64,000 nucleotides of DNA from JAGWBJ01 sp964291465 (GTDB taxonomy: Bacteria; Chloroflexota; Dehalococcoidia; Lucifugimonadales; JAGWBF01): the NCBI GenBank assembly GCA_964291465.2, contig OZ219928.1, forward strand, positions 62,001 through 126,000, in the 5' to 3' direction. Position numbers and translations under genes: made by a program. The notes below the pieces were generated by a model. That model searched no databases. It saw only the letters and a list, made by a program, of their open reading frames with translations, and was not told where the DNA came from. Shown in pieces: positions 1 through 8,903 of the stretch. Position 1 is the stretch's first letter. Every line of letters begins with the position of its first letter.

Positions 1-566
1 TACTCCTTCAGGATGTCGTTCTGGATGGTGCCGCCCAGTCGGTCCAGGGACACTCCCTTCGCCTCGGCCACGGCCAGGTACATGGCCCAGATGATGGCCG
101 CGGGGGCGTTGATGGTCATGGAGGTGGTGATGCCGTCCAGGGGGATGCCGTCGAACAGCACCTCCATGTCGGCCAGGGAGGACACCGCCACGCCGCACTT
201 CCCAAACTCGCCGGCGGCCTGGGGGGCGTCGGTGTCGTATCCGTAGAGGGTGGGCATGTCGAAGGCCACGCTGAGCCCCGTCTGCCCGTTGTCCAGCAGG
301 TACTTGAACCGAGAGTTGGTCTCCTCGGCGGTGCCGTACCCGGCGAACATGCGCATGGTCCAGCGGCGCCCCCGGTAGCCGGTGGCGTGGACCCCCCGGA
401 GGAAGGGATACTCTCCCGGCGCCCCGGAGTCCCGCGGGCCGTCTCCGCCGTCCGGGTGGTCTGGGCCGTACACCGGCTCCACCGGGATCTGGGAGGGGGT
501 CTTCACCGGCGGCAGGCCCTCAGCCCCGGGCCCCCGAACCTCCGGGCCCTCGCCGGACCTACTCAT
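1..566 (-). CDS. Acyl-CoA mutase large subunit, methylmalonyl-CoA mutase family, N-terminal part (runs off window)
   Basis: Reading the minus strand from ATG at 566 gives 188 residues of the substrate-binding TIM barrel of the coenzyme-B12-dependent acyl-CoA mutase family. The landmarks are PFLRGV, GYRGRRWTMRMFAGYGTAEE (66-80 region), GLSVAFDMPTLYGYDTD and GGTIQNDILKE. The enzyme rearranges the carbon skeleton of a branched or methylmalonyl acyl-CoA. Residue 74 is Phe where methylmalonyl-CoA mutases have Tyr (MRxYAGF); Phe there is typical of isobutyryl-CoA mutase, so the substrate is uncertain. The second discriminating residue (Arg/Gln207 of the family) falls just outside the window. The start overlaps the stop of the upstream DUF951 gene (ATGAGTAG), so the two are co-transcribed. 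Confidence 0.9.
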   Translation of the reverse strand, partial: MSRSGEGPEVRGPGAEGLPPVKTPSQIPVEPVYGPDHPDGGDGPRDSGAPGEYPFLRGVHATGYRGRRWTMRMFAGYGTAEETNSRFKYLLDNGQTGLSVAFDMPTLYGYDTDAPQAAGEFGKCGVAVSSLADMEVLFDGIPLDGITTSMTINAPAAIIWAMYLAVAEAKGVSLDRLGGTIQNDILKE

Positions 567-762
567 CCGTCACCCCCGCGCCCCGGCGCACCTCGCGCAC
601 CCTCCGCTCCAGGTAGGGGCGTTCCAGCAGGGTACGGCGGCCGCACTTCCGGCAGCGGAGGCCGATGTCCGCGCCGAGGCGCACCACCTCCCACAGGTCG
701 TTGCCGCAGGGGTGGGCCTTCTTCAAGCGCAGGACATCGCCCAGCCGCAGCTCTAAGACCAT
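559..762 (-). CDS. DUF951 family small protein
   Basis: This 67-residue protein matches the DUF951 pattern: an N-terminal small beta domain (MVLELRLGDVLRLKKAHPCG), a central R-LGADIGLRC and a C-x2-C pair (CRKCGR), suggesting a zinc-ribbon-like or nucleic-acid-binding fold. The molecular role is not established. It starts 10 nt inside the 3' end of pyrF and ends overlapping the start of the acyl-CoA mutase gene, so it lies in a tightly coupled pyrF-DUF951-mutase transcript. Confidence 0.8.
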   Translation of the reverse strand: MVLELRLGDVLRLKKAHPCGNDLWEVVRLGADIGLRCRKCGRRTLLERPYLERRVREVRRGAGVTDE

Positions 763-1577
763 CCCACGCCCTCCCTCGCCAGCACGTCGTCGATCTCGTC
801 CCTGAGCCGCGCCGCCGCGTCCCGGGCGGCCCGGGCGAAGTCATCCCCTCCCGAGGCGTACAGCACGCCCCTGGAGGAGTTGATGACGGCGTTGCGGCCG
901 TTGGCGTCGGCGCCACCGGACACCGCCTCGGCCAGCGCGCCCCCTTGGGCGCCGACGCCGGGGATGAGAAAGGGCGCCTCGGGGCACAGCTCGCGCACCC
1001 TCCTGAGCTCCTGGGGATAGGTGGCGCCCAGCACCAGACCCAGGCTGCCGTTGGCGGCCCACTGCCTCGACCTCTCCGCCAGCTCCTGGTACACGGGGTT
1101 GCCGTCCACCCGCAGGTCCTGGAGGTCGGCCGCGCCCGGGTTGGAGCTGCGGCACCATATGAAGACCCCGCGGTCGGGCCACTCCAGGAACGGTTGCAGG
1201 GTGTCGCCGCCGCCGTAGGCGTTGGCCGTCGTGGCGTCGAAGCCCCAGACCCCGAACAGGGCGGTGGCGTAGGCCCGGGCGCTGGGGCCGATGTCCCCCC
1301 GCTTGGAGTCGCCTATTATCACGACCTCCGGGGCCTGGCCGCGTATGTGCTCCACCGTCCTTTGCAGCGCCTCCAGGCCCGGCAGGCCAAGGGCCTCGTA
1401 GAAGGCCAGGTTGGGCTTGTAGGCGCACACCAAGTCGGCGGTGGCGTCCACGATGGCTTTGTTGAACTGGAACACGTCGGGCACGGGCATCCGCCGGGGG
1501 TCCGGGTCGAGACCCACGCAAAGCAGGCTGCGGTTAGCCCGGCAGGCGGCATCCAGCTTGTCTCGAAAAGAGGCCAT
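753..1577 (-). CDS. pyrF: Orotidine 5'-phosphate decarboxylase, type 2
   Basis: This 274-residue protein decarboxylates OMP to UMP, the last step of pyrimidine synthesis. Seen in the sequence: LCVGLDPDP near residue 18, KPNLAFYEALG, and the catalytic Asp-Lys-x-x-Asp motif in GDSKRGDIG, in the arrangement of the longer type 2 (mycobacterial/Myxococcus-like) enzymes. The C-terminal PGVGAQGG and NSSRGVLYAS segments form the phosphate-binding part. The start is ATG 1577 (MASFRDKLD); the longer open frame upstream runs over the promoter region and has no family similarity. A TATAAT (minus strand, 1605-1600) lies about 25 nt upstream. Confidence 0.93.
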   Translation of the reverse strand: MASFRDKLDAACRANRSLLCVGLDPDPRRMPVPDVFQFNKAIVDATADLVCAYKPNLAFYEALGLPGLEALQRTVEHIRGQAPEVVIIGDSKRGDIGPSARAYATALFGVWGFDATTANAYGGGDTLQPFLEWPDRGVFIWCRSSNPGAADLQDLRVDGNPVYQELAERSRQWAANGSLGLVLGATYPQELRRVRELCPEAPFLIPGVGAQGGALAEAVSGGADANGRNAVINSSRGVLYASGGDDFARAARDAAARLRDEIDDVLAREGVGWS

Positions 1578-1730
1578 AGGCGGCGGACCCTCTCGTCCCA
1601 TTATACGCGGCGCTCCTGCCTTTGACCATGAAAGGGGCGACGAGGAAAGGCGGCACGGCCCGCTGGAGGCGGCGTTGCCGGGGCCCGTCCGTATTGCTAC
1701 CATGTGCCCAATCTCGCAGGGAGTCGAGTC

Positions 1731-2420
1731 TTGCGTTTCGATGGGATGATTGAAGCCCGGTTCATCCGGCGCGTCAACCGCTTCGCCGCCACCGTGCACC
1801 TGGCCGGCGACGAGACCCTGGTCCACGTGGCCAACTCGGGCAGGATGAGGGAGCTGCTGGTGCCGGGGCGCCGGGTGCTCCTGCGCCCCGCGGCCGGGGA
1901 CCACAGGAAGACGGCCTTCGACCTAGCCATGGTCGACCTAGGCCACGCCCTGGCCTCGGCCGACGCCAGGCTCCCCAACCGCCTCGTCTACGAGGCCCTC
2001 CGTGACGGGCGTCTGCCCCAGCTCGCGGGATTCGACGAGATCAGGCCCGAGGTCCGCTACGGCGAGAGCCGCCTGGACCTGGCCCTGTGCGGCCCGGCGG
2101 GCGCCTGCTACGTGGAGACCAAGTCGGTGACCCTCGTGGAGGGCGGCGCCGGGCTCTTCCCCGACGCCCCGACGACCCGGGGACGCAAGCACATGGTAAG
2201 CCTGGCCCGGGCCGTGTCCGACGGCCACCGCGCCGCCGTGGTCTTCGTCGTCCAGAGGGAGGACGCCGACACGTTCTCCCCCAACGACGACGCCGACCCC
2301 GAGTTCGGCCGCACGCTGCGGGAGTCCCTGGACCGGGGCGTCGAGGCCTACGCCTACCGCTGTCGCGTGACGGAGGCGGAGGTCGTCCTGACGGACCCCC
2401 TGGGCATGAGGCTGGGCTGA
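1731..2420 (+). CDS. sfsA: SfsA family nuclease-fold protein
   Basis: This protein of about 229 residues belongs to the SfsA family (sugar fermentation stimulation protein A), which combines an OB-like N-terminal domain with a PD-(D/E)XK-like core. Landmarks are FIRRVNRFAATVHL, HVANSGRMRELL, YGESRLDLAL, and CYVETKSVTLV, which holds the E-x-K, followed by FPDAPTTRGRKH. The physiological role is unclear. The open frame begins at GTG 1704, but TTG 1731 is preferred because AGGGAG at 1717-1722 sits at ribosome-binding distance and the family N-terminus begins there. Its TGA stop overlaps the ATG of the next gene (TGATG), indicating translational coupling. Confidence 0.85.
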   Translation: MRFDGMIEARFIRRVNRFAATVHLAGDETLVHVANSGRMRELLVPGRRVLLRPAAGDHRKTAFDLAMVDLGHALASADARLPNRLVYEALRDGRLPQLAGFDEIRPEVRYGESRLDLALCGPAGACYVETKSVTLVEGGAGLFPDAPTTRGRKHMVSLARAVSDGHRAAVVFVVQREDADTFSPNDDADPEFGRTLRESLDRGVEAYAYRCRVTEAEVVLTDPLGMRLG

Positions 2421-3112
2421 TGCAGGCCGACACCGGGGTCCTGATGGAGACGTACCACCGCCTGTACCGGCGCTACGGTCCCCAGCACTGGTGGCCCGCG
2501 GAGACGCCCCTGGAGGTGGTCCTAGGGGCCATCCTGACCCAGGCCGTGGCGTGGAGGGGCGTGGAGAGGGCCCTGGCCAACCTGAGGGAGGCCGGGCTCA
2601 TGTCAGCCGACGGCCTCCGGGCCTGCCCCGAGGAGCGCCTGGCGGGACTCTTGCGGCCCTCGGGCTACTTCAACGCCAAGGCGCGAAAGCTGAAGGCCTT
2701 CATCGACCACCTGTGGGACCGGCATGACGGGGACCTGGAGGCGCTCCTCTCCGGCGACACCGGGGCCCTGCGGGATGAGCTGCTATCCATCCACGGCATC
2801 GGCGACGAGACGGCCGACGACATCCTGCTGTACGCCGCGGGGCGCCCCTCCTTCGTCATCGACTCCTACACCCGCCGCATCCTGGGGCACATGGGCCTGG
2901 CCCCCGACAGGGAGCGCTACGCCGACTACCAGCGGCTCTTCCACGAGGCGCTGCCCCCCGACCCGCCCCTCTTCAACGAGTACCACGCCCTGCTGGACCG
3001 GCACGCCAAGGAGACCTGCAAGAAGACGCCCCTTTGCGACGGGTGCTGCCTCCGCGACCTGTGCGTGACGGGAAGGGCCGCTGTTGACACTCCCCCGGCC
3101 CGGAACCTATAA
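2420..3112 (+). CDS. Endonuclease III-related HhH-GPD DNA glycosylase (COG2231/MagIII-like)
   Basis: This 230-residue HhH-GPD superfamily protein has AILTQAVAW near the N-terminus, the helix-hairpin-helix LLSIHGIGDETADDILLYA, the aspartate in FVIDSYTRRI and a C-terminal 4Fe-4S cluster loop with cysteines in C-x5-C-x2-C-x5-C (CKKTPLCDGCCLRDLC). The Lys of bifunctional EndoIII (GVGRKTA) is Glu here (GIGDETA). It therefore resembles monofunctional glycosylases related to 3-methyladenine glycosylase III rather than the AP-lyase Nth. It is translationally coupled to sfsA. The promoter of the following thi operon lies inside its last codons. Confidence 0.85.
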   Translation: MQADTGVLMETYHRLYRRYGPQHWWPAETPLEVVLGAILTQAVAWRGVERALANLREAGLMSADGLRACPEERLAGLLRPSGYFNAKARKLKAFIDHLWDRHDGDLEALLSGDTGALRDELLSIHGIGDETADDILLYAAGRPSFVIDSYTRRILGHMGLAPDRERYADYQRLFHEALPPDPPLFNEYHALLDRHAKETCKKTPLCDGCCLRDLCVTGRAAVDTPPARNL

Positions 3113-3113
3113 T
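3084..3113 (+). promoter_or_regulatory. Sigma70-type promoter of the thi operon
   Basis: A perfect TTGACA (3084-3089) and a perfect TATAAT (3108-3113) are separated by 18 nt. The expected transcript start near 3120 is just ahead of the TPP riboswitch. Confidence 0.8.
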
Positions 3114-3140
3114 ACGCGCACAATTGAACAGCTAGGCCCG

Positions 3141-3232
3141 TAGGGGAGCTTGGTTTAGCCAGGCTGAGAGGGCGGCCGTCGATGCCGTCGACCCTTGCGA
3201 CCTGATCTGGGTAATGCCAGCGTAGGGAATTG
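3141..3232 (+). promoter_or_regulatory. TPP (THI element) riboswitch
   Basis: The conserved THI-box blocks are present in order: GGGGAGC at 3143-3149, GGCTGAGAGGG at about 3162-3172, ACCC then CCTGATCTGGGTAATGCCAG (3201-3220), and CGTAGGGA ending near 3228. This is the thiamine-pyrophosphate aptamer. It precedes a transcriptional terminator and a thiamine-precursor transport/salvage operon, so TPP is expected to switch the operon off. Confidence 0.96.
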
Positions 3233-3258
3233 GCGTCCGGTGCAGTATTGAGTTTGGT

Positions 3259-3296
3259 AAGGCCGCCATACCTAAATGGCGGCCTTCCTCTTTTTT
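3259..3296 (+). terminator. Riboswitch-controlled intrinsic terminator
   Basis: An 11-bp perfect stem (3259-3269 with 3276-3286, core GGCCGCCAT/ATGGCGGCC) with a 6-nt loop is followed by TTCCTCTTTTTT. It lies between the TPP aptamer and the first ATG at 3303, the standard layout for attenuation at the level of transcription. Confidence 0.9.
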
Positions 3297-3302
3297 GACG
3301 CG

Positions 3303-4111
<809 letters not shown>

Positions 4112-4115
<4 letters not shown>

Positions 4116-4948
4116 CCGTCGACGCCGCCCGGGACGCCGGGGCCCAGCGCGGGGCGCTCTCCCGGGCCCTGGCCGTCCTTCGCCGGTGGCTTCCTGCGGT
4201 CCTGGTCGCGGGGGTCGTGATCGGAGCGTGGGAGGGCCTGGTCGCGGTCAACGACGTCCCGGGCTGGAAGCTGCCCCCGCCCTCGGGGGTCGCCGTGGAG
4301 ATGTGGGAGGCCAGGGCCCTTCTGGCTTCCCATGCGTGGGTCACCCTGGCGGAGGTGCTGGCGGGCTTCGCCATCGCCCTGGTCGCGGGAGTGACCCTGG
4401 CGGGCCTGATCTCCATATCCTCCACCATGGCCCGGGTCCTGTACCCGCCGGTCATCGCCTCGGAGACGGTGCCCTGGATCGTCATCGCGCCCCTGCTCCT
4501 CATCTGGGTCGGGTACGGCATGCAGCACAAGGTCATCGTGGTCGCCCTCATCGCCCTGTTCCCCATAGTGGTCAACACCGCCGACGGCCTGCGCTCCGCC
4601 GACCCGGACATGGTCAGCCTGCTGCGGGCCCTGGGCGCCAGCCGCCGGCAGATCTTCGCCAAGGTGCAGGTGCCCTCCAGCCTGCCGTCCCTCTTTTCGG
4701 GGATCAAGATAGCGGTGACGGCCAGCGTCATCGGCGCCGTCGTCGGGGAGTGGGTCGGCTCCAGCGAGGGCCTGGGCTACCTGGCCATCCGGTCCAAGTC
4801 CCAGTTCCTCACCGACCGCGTCCTGGCGTCCATCTTTCTGCTGTGCCTGATGGGGATAGCCCTCTTCCTGGTCGCGGCCCTGGCCGAGAGGCGGCTGCTG
4901 CCCTGGTACCACGACGCCCGCCGCAACCGCGCGCCGGGCCTGGAATAG
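4112..4948 (+). CDS. thiX: ABC transporter permease, thiamine-precursor uptake (ThiX-like)
   Basis: This 278-residue inner-membrane permease of the binding-protein-dependent type has about six hydrophobic segments, the first near residues 28-48. A P-S-G-V-A-V-E-M element is typical of this permease family, and the cytoplasmic EAA-like loop reads LRALGASRRQIFAKVQVPSS. It overlaps the ATPase by 4 nt and is followed after 44 nt by the substrate-binding lipoprotein. The TPP riboswitch upstream and the TenA/ThiD genes downstream assign it to pyrimidine-precursor uptake. Confidence 0.9.
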
Positions 4949-4992
4949 CGGGACCCAACGTTGGACAACAACACACACTAGGGAGGCTGAAT

Positions 4993-6072
4993 ATGCTGGC
5001 AAGGCTCAGGCTGGTGCTCCTGGCGATCATACCGGTGCTGTTGGCGGCGGCCGCCTGCGCATCCCCTACTCCCACCCCTGTGCCGACGCCCGCTCCCACG
5101 GAGGCGCCGGTCCCCACCGCCACCTCCGTGCCTACGCCCGCGCCCACGTCCACGCCGGAGCCGGTCTCAATCCGGCTGGCCCTGGACTGGTACCCCAACG
5201 CCAACCACGCGGGCCTCTACATGGCCGAGGAGAAGGGCTACTTCGCCGACGAGGGCCTCGAGGTGCAGCTGTACACCCCGGTGGACCCCTCCACGGTGAA
5301 CCAGACGGTGGCCGCGGGGGCCGACGACTTCGGCATCAACTACCAGCCGGACGTCCTCATCGCCCGGTCCCAGGGGGTGCCCGTCGTCTCCGTGATAGGG
5401 CTGGTGCAGCACCCCCTCAACTCGGTCCAGTCCCTGAAGGCGTCTGGCATATCCCGCCCGGCGGACCTGGCCGGCAGGAAGGTGGGATACCCCGGGATAC
5501 CCACCAACGAGCCCCTGCTGGACACCATGCTCAAGTACGACGGCGTGGCCGGTGGGCTGGAGGAGGTGGAGCTGGTCAACGTGGGCTTCAACCTGGCCGA
5601 GAGCCTCATCAGCGGCACGGTGGACGCCTGCATCGGGTGCTACTTCAGCCACGAGTCCATACTCATGGAGAACCAGGGATATCCCGTCGACGTCATGCGC
5701 CTGGAGCAGTGGGGAGTGCCCGACTACTACGAGCTGGTGATGGTGGCCAGCGAGACGATGGTGGAGGAGGACCCGGACCTGGTGCAGCGGTTCGTCCGCG
5801 CCGTCGTCAAGGGCTACGCGGATGCGGCCGCGGACCCGGACGCCGCCGTGGAGGTGCTCCTGGAGCGCACCGAGGAGGAGGTCGACGAGGCCATCGAGCG
5901 TCCCGGCATCCGGGTCATCGCGCCCCTGTGGAAGACCGACCAGCCCGTGGGGTGGCAGACCCTGGAGAAGTGGTCCGGGTTCGCCGACTGGCTCCTGGAA
6001 AACGGTCAGGTGGAGGAGCCCGTGGACGGCGCCGCCGCCTTCACCAACAGGTTCGTGGAGGGGTCCCAGTAA
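4993..6072 (+). CDS. thiY: NMT1/THI5-like substrate-binding lipoprotein (ThiY-like)
   Basis: This 359-residue protein has a lipoprotein signal peptide ending in a lipobox at LLAAAACAS. A Thr-Pro/Val-Pro linker to about residue 55 follows, then an NMT1/THI5-type binding domain beginning SIRLALDWYPNANHAGLY and containing EKGYFADEGL. Related proteins bind formylaminopyrimidine or HMP outside the membrane and deliver it to ThiX/ThiZ. The start is ATG 4993 with GGGAGG 10 nt upstream. The long T-P linker resembles the other lipoproteins of this window and is typical of Chloroflexota. Confidence 0.92.
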   Translation: MLARLRLVLLAIIPVLLAAAACASPTPTPVPTPAPTEAPVPTATSVPTPAPTSTPEPVSIRLALDWYPNANHAGLYMAEEKGYFADEGLEVQLYTPVDPSTVNQTVAAGADDFGINYQPDVLIARSQGVPVVSVIGLVQHPLNSVQSLKASGISRPADLAGRKVGYPGIPTNEPLLDTMLKYDGVAGGLEEVELVNVGFNLAESLISGTVDACIGCYFSHESILMENQGYPVDVMRLEQWGVPDYYELVMVASETMVEEDPDLVQRFVRAVVKGYADAAADPDAAVEVLLERTEEEVDEAIERPGIRVIAPLWKTDQPVGWQTLEKWSGFADWLLENGQVEEPVDGAAAFTNRFVEGSQ

Positions 6073-6087
6073 GGGCGAGGTGACGAT

Positions 6088-6744
6088 ATGGCGTTGAGCG
6101 ACGACCTCAGGAGCAGCGTCGGGGGCCTGTGGGAGCGGACCGTTACCCACCCCTTCGTGATGGAGCTTGGAGAGGGCACCCTGCCCGCGGAGAAGTGGGA
6201 CGTCTACTTCCGGCAGGACTACCTGTTCCTGAAACCCTGGATAGCCCTCATGTGCGCCGGGGTCGTCAAGGCCCCCGACTTCGACCAGGCCCGGCCCCTG
6301 GCCGCCTTCATCCACGGCGCGCTGGGCGCCGAGGAGGGGATGTTCCGGGACTACTTCCGCGAGAAGGGCCTGTCGGCGGAGGACGTAGCGGACCTGCGGT
6401 ACCTGCCCACCTCCCACGCCCAGAACGGGTTCCTGCGCCAAGTTGCCCGGGACGGCTCCTTCCACGAGATACTCACCACCCTGCTGGGCATCGAGTGGCC
6501 CTACCTGGACTGGGCCCGGCGGCTGGAGGCCGCGGGCAAGCGCCCGGCCAACAGGTACTACCAGCTCTGGATCGACATACACGCCGGCAGGGAGCTGGGC
6601 GACTTGGTCGCCTGGCTGCGGAGCACCCTGGACGGCGCCCACATCGGCCACGTCGCCCACCTGGAGCGCACTTTCCTCACCACCCTGCGGTACGAGTACA
6701 TGTTCTGGGAGATGGCCTACAAGGGAGAGGCGTGGCCGGAGTAG
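6088..6744 (+). CDS. tenA: TenA family pyrimidine-precursor hydrolase (TenA_E-like)
   Basis: This 218-residue all-helical protein of the TenA/THI-4 family includes THPFVMELGEGTLP, FRQDYLFLKPW and GIEWPYLDWA. In TenA_C enzymes the active-site Cys lies in LLPCxW; here the same place reads LLGIEW, so it is of the Cys-lacking class that handles amino- or formylamino-pyrimidines rather than hydrolysing thiamine through Cys. It supplies HMP to ThiD, which follows with a 13-nt overlap. It sits in the TPP-riboswitch operon directly after the ABC importer, which fits salvage of degraded thiamine. Confidence 0.88.
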   Translation: MALSDDLRSSVGGLWERTVTHPFVMELGEGTLPAEKWDVYFRQDYLFLKPWIALMCAGVVKAPDFDQARPLAAFIHGALGAEEGMFRDYFREKGLSAEDVADLRYLPTSHAQNGFLRQVARDGSFHEILTTLLGIEWPYLDWARRLEAAGKRPANRYYQLWIDIHAGRELGDLVAWLRSTLDGAHIGHVAHLERTFLTTLRYEYMFWEMAYKGEAWPE

Positions 6745-7532
6745 CCCGGGCCCCCAGGGCCATGACCATCGCCGGGTCGGACTCGGGGGGCGGCGCCGGG
6801 ATCCAGGCCGACCTGAAGACCTTCGCCGCCTTCGGCGTGTACGGGACCTCGGTGATCACGGCCGTCACCGCCCAGAACACGGTGGCCGTGACCGGCGTCC
6901 ACGAGGTGCCCGTGGAGATGATCGCGGCCCAGGTCCAGGCCGTCATGACCGACCTGGGCGCCGACGCCGTGAAGACCGGGATGCTGTCCAGCAGCGCCAT
7001 CATCGAGACCGTGGCGGCCGAGATGGGCCGTCTGGGCGTGACCCGGCTGGTGGTGGACCCGGTGATGGTGGCCAAGAGCGGCGACCGGCTGCTTCGGGAG
7101 GAGGCGGTGGACGCGCTGAGGTCCACCCTGTTGCCCCTGGCCGCCGTCGTGACCCCCAACGTCCCCGAGGCGGAGGCCCTGACCGGCATGCGGGTCCGCT
7201 CGGGGGAGGACGCCCGGCGGGCGGCGGGGCGCATCCTCGACATGGGCGCGCGGTCGGTGGTGGTCAAGGGGGGGCACATGCCCGGCGACCCGGTGGACCT
7301 GTACTACGACGGCAGCCGGTTCCTGGAGCTCCCGGGGAGGCGTGTCGACACCACCAGCACCCACGGCACCGGGTGCACCTTCGCCTCGGCCATCGCCGCC
7401 GGGCTTGCCCTGGGACACGACCTTGTGGACGCCGTGGCCGGGGCCAAGGAGTACGTCACCGAGGCCATGTCCAGGGCCTTCCCCATGGGCCAGGGCCACG
7501 GCCCCCTGAACCACTTCTACCGCTCGTGGTAG
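6732..7532 (+). CDS. thiD: Hydroxymethylpyrimidine / phosphomethylpyrimidine kinase
   Basis: ThiD phosphorylates HMP to HMP-P and then HMP-PP for thiamine assembly. The protein has the ribokinase-fold landmarks MTIAGSDSGGGAGIQADLKT at the N-terminus, DPVMVAKSG, TPNVPEAE, VVKGGH and the anion-hole/catalytic motif THGTGCTFASA. GTG 6732 is chosen because AAGGGAGAGG sits immediately upstream at 6721-6730 and the family has about ten residues before TIAGSD; ATG 6762 is the alternative. It is the last gene of the riboswitch operon, and no thiE or thiC is present in the window. Confidence 0.93.
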   Translation: MAGVARAPRAMTIAGSDSGGGAGIQADLKTFAAFGVYGTSVITAVTAQNTVAVTGVHEVPVEMIAAQVQAVMTDLGADAVKTGMLSSSAIIETVAAEMGRLGVTRLVVDPVMVAKSGDRLLREEAVDALRSTLLPLAAVVTPNVPEAEALTGMRVRSGEDARRAAGRILDMGARSVVVKGGHMPGDPVDLYYDGSRFLELPGRRVDTTSTHGTGCTFASAIAAGLALGHDLVDAVAGAKEYVTEAMSRAFPMGQGHGPLNHFYRSW

Positions 7533-7569
7533 GGGGTCTAGCCTTCAGCGGACCAAGAGGTGTGGAAGG

Positions 7570-7891
7570 TCACCCGGCCCGGCTACCGGGCATCTCCGCG
7601 ATACCCCTGGGCTGCACCCGGTCCTCGATGTCCTTGCCCGACTCTATCTGCGCCACACGCAGCTCGAAGGGTCTTCTGAAGATTGAGCCAGAGCTGTGGC
7701 GTCGTACCGAGATAGCGCGACAGCCGCAGGGCCGTGTCGGCGGTTATACCACGCCGGCCCTTCAGGATCGCCGTGATCCTGTTCGTTGGGACCCCCAACG
7801 CGATGGCCATCGCGTTGGCCGACATGCCAAGCTCTGCGAGCTCTTCGCCAAGTATCTCGCCCGGGTGTACGGGCCGCATCCCATTGTTCAT
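7570..7891 (-). pseudogene. higA: HigA-family antitoxin, frameshifted
   Basis: From ATG 7891 the protein reads as a HigA-type XRE antitoxin: MRPVHPGEILGEELAELGM, helix-turn-helix NAMAIALGVPTNRIT, GITADTALRLSRYLG, PQLWLNLQ. After LNLQKT the family continues ELRVAQIESGKDI, which is present but in another frame. One extra G/C in the run at 7669-7671 (plus strand GGG) causes the shift. Without it, the frame continues to a TGA at 7572-7570. The frame as written reads on to 7583 with unrelated residues. No HigB-type toxin is adjacent. A sequencing error cannot be excluded. Confidence 0.75.
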
Positions 7892-7901
7892 CGCAGGCCC
7901 C

Positions 7902-8888
7902 TCATACCCCCTCGTACACCTCGGGGTTGCAGCAGTGGACCAGGCGCTCCCCCCGAATGCCGGCCAGCAGGTTGCGGGCCGCCAGCATGCACATGGCCCG
8001 GCGCGAGCCGCGGGATGCGCTGCCCACGTGGGGGGTTACAACAACGCCGTCCATAGCAAGCAACGGGTCATCGGCCGCGATGGGCTCGGGCTCGGTCACG
8101 TCCAGGCCCGCCCCGGCGATCCAGCCCTCCTCCAGAGCCCTGTGAAGGGCGCGGCCGTCCACCACGGGCCCCCGGGCCGTGTTCACCAGGATGGCCGTGG
8201 ACCGCATCCTGCGAAGCTCGGCCTCTCCTATGAGATGGTGGGTCTCCCCGGTGAGGGGCACGTGAAGGCTGACGAAGTCCGACTCCTCCAGCAGCCGGTC
8301 CATGGCCGTGAACTCCATCCCCAGGCGCTCCTCCTCCCCTGGCTTCCTCGTGCGGGAGTGGTACAGCACCCTCATGTCGAAGCCCCGGGCCCGCTTGGCC
8401 ATCTCCGTCCCTATCTTGCCCATGCCCACGATGCCCAGGGTGGAGTCGCTGACGTCGGCGCCCAACCAGTAGTTGGGATGGAAAGCCATCCGCCAACTTC
8501 CCCCACGGACCCACCGGTCCGACTCCACGACCCTCCGGGCCACGGCCATGAGGAGGGCGAAGGCAACGTCCGCGGTGGCCTTGGCCAGCACTCCCGGCGT
8601 GTGCCCAACGGGGATGCCGCGGCGGGTCATCTCCGCCACGTCGATGTTGTCCACGCCCACAGCGAGCTGGCTGACCACCTTCAGGCCGGGCGCCTTCTCC
8701 AGGGCCGCACCGTCCAGCCGGTCCATGATGTTGGTCAGGACACCGTCCATGCCCCGCAACGCCTCCCGTAGCTGCTCCGGCGACGGCGGGGTCTCTTCGG
8801 GCCAGACGGCCATCTCCGCGTGGTCGGCGATGACCTCCAGCGCGTCCCGGTCCATCTGCCGGGTCACGAACACCCTGGGCCTGACCAT
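7902..8888 (-). CDS. D-isomer-specific 2-hydroxyacid dehydrogenase (glyoxylate/hydroxypyruvate reductase type)
   Basis: This 328-residue NAD(P)-dependent dehydrogenase has an N-terminal substrate domain with LKVVSQLAVGVDNID, the dinucleotide motif GIVGMGKIGTEMAKR, catalytic Arg in LVNTARGPVVD, Glu in GLDVTEPEP and His in VVTPHVGSAS. Overall pattern matches glyoxylate/hydroxypyruvate reductases. The start is ATG 8888, preceded by AAAGGAGTG. Directly upstream of that site lies a two-copy 19-bp tandem repeat. The gene stands just before the frameshifted higA on the same strand, with 10 nt between them. Confidence 0.9.
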   Translation of the reverse strand: MVRPRVFVTRQMDRDALEVIADHAEMAVWPEETPPSPEQLREALRGMDGVLTNIMDRLDGAALEKAPGLKVVSQLAVGVDNIDVAEMTRRGIPVGHTPGVLAKATADVAFALLMAVARRVVESDRWVRGGSWRMAFHPNYWLGADVSDSTLGIVGMGKIGTEMAKRARGFDMRVLYHSRTRKPGEEERLGMEFTAMDRLLEESDFVSLHVPLTGETHHLIGEAELRRMRSTAILVNTARGPVVDGRALHRALEEGWIAGAGLDVTEPEPIAADDPLLAMDGVVVTPHVGSASRGSRRAMCMLAARNLLAGIRGERLVHCCNPEVYEGV

Positions 8889-8903
8889 ATTAGACACTCC
8901 TTT

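Noticed and set aside
387..1625. 412-residue plus-strand ORF opposite the mutase, DUF951 and pyrF genes
   Set aside because: Shadow frame; the three minus-strand genes are well supported.
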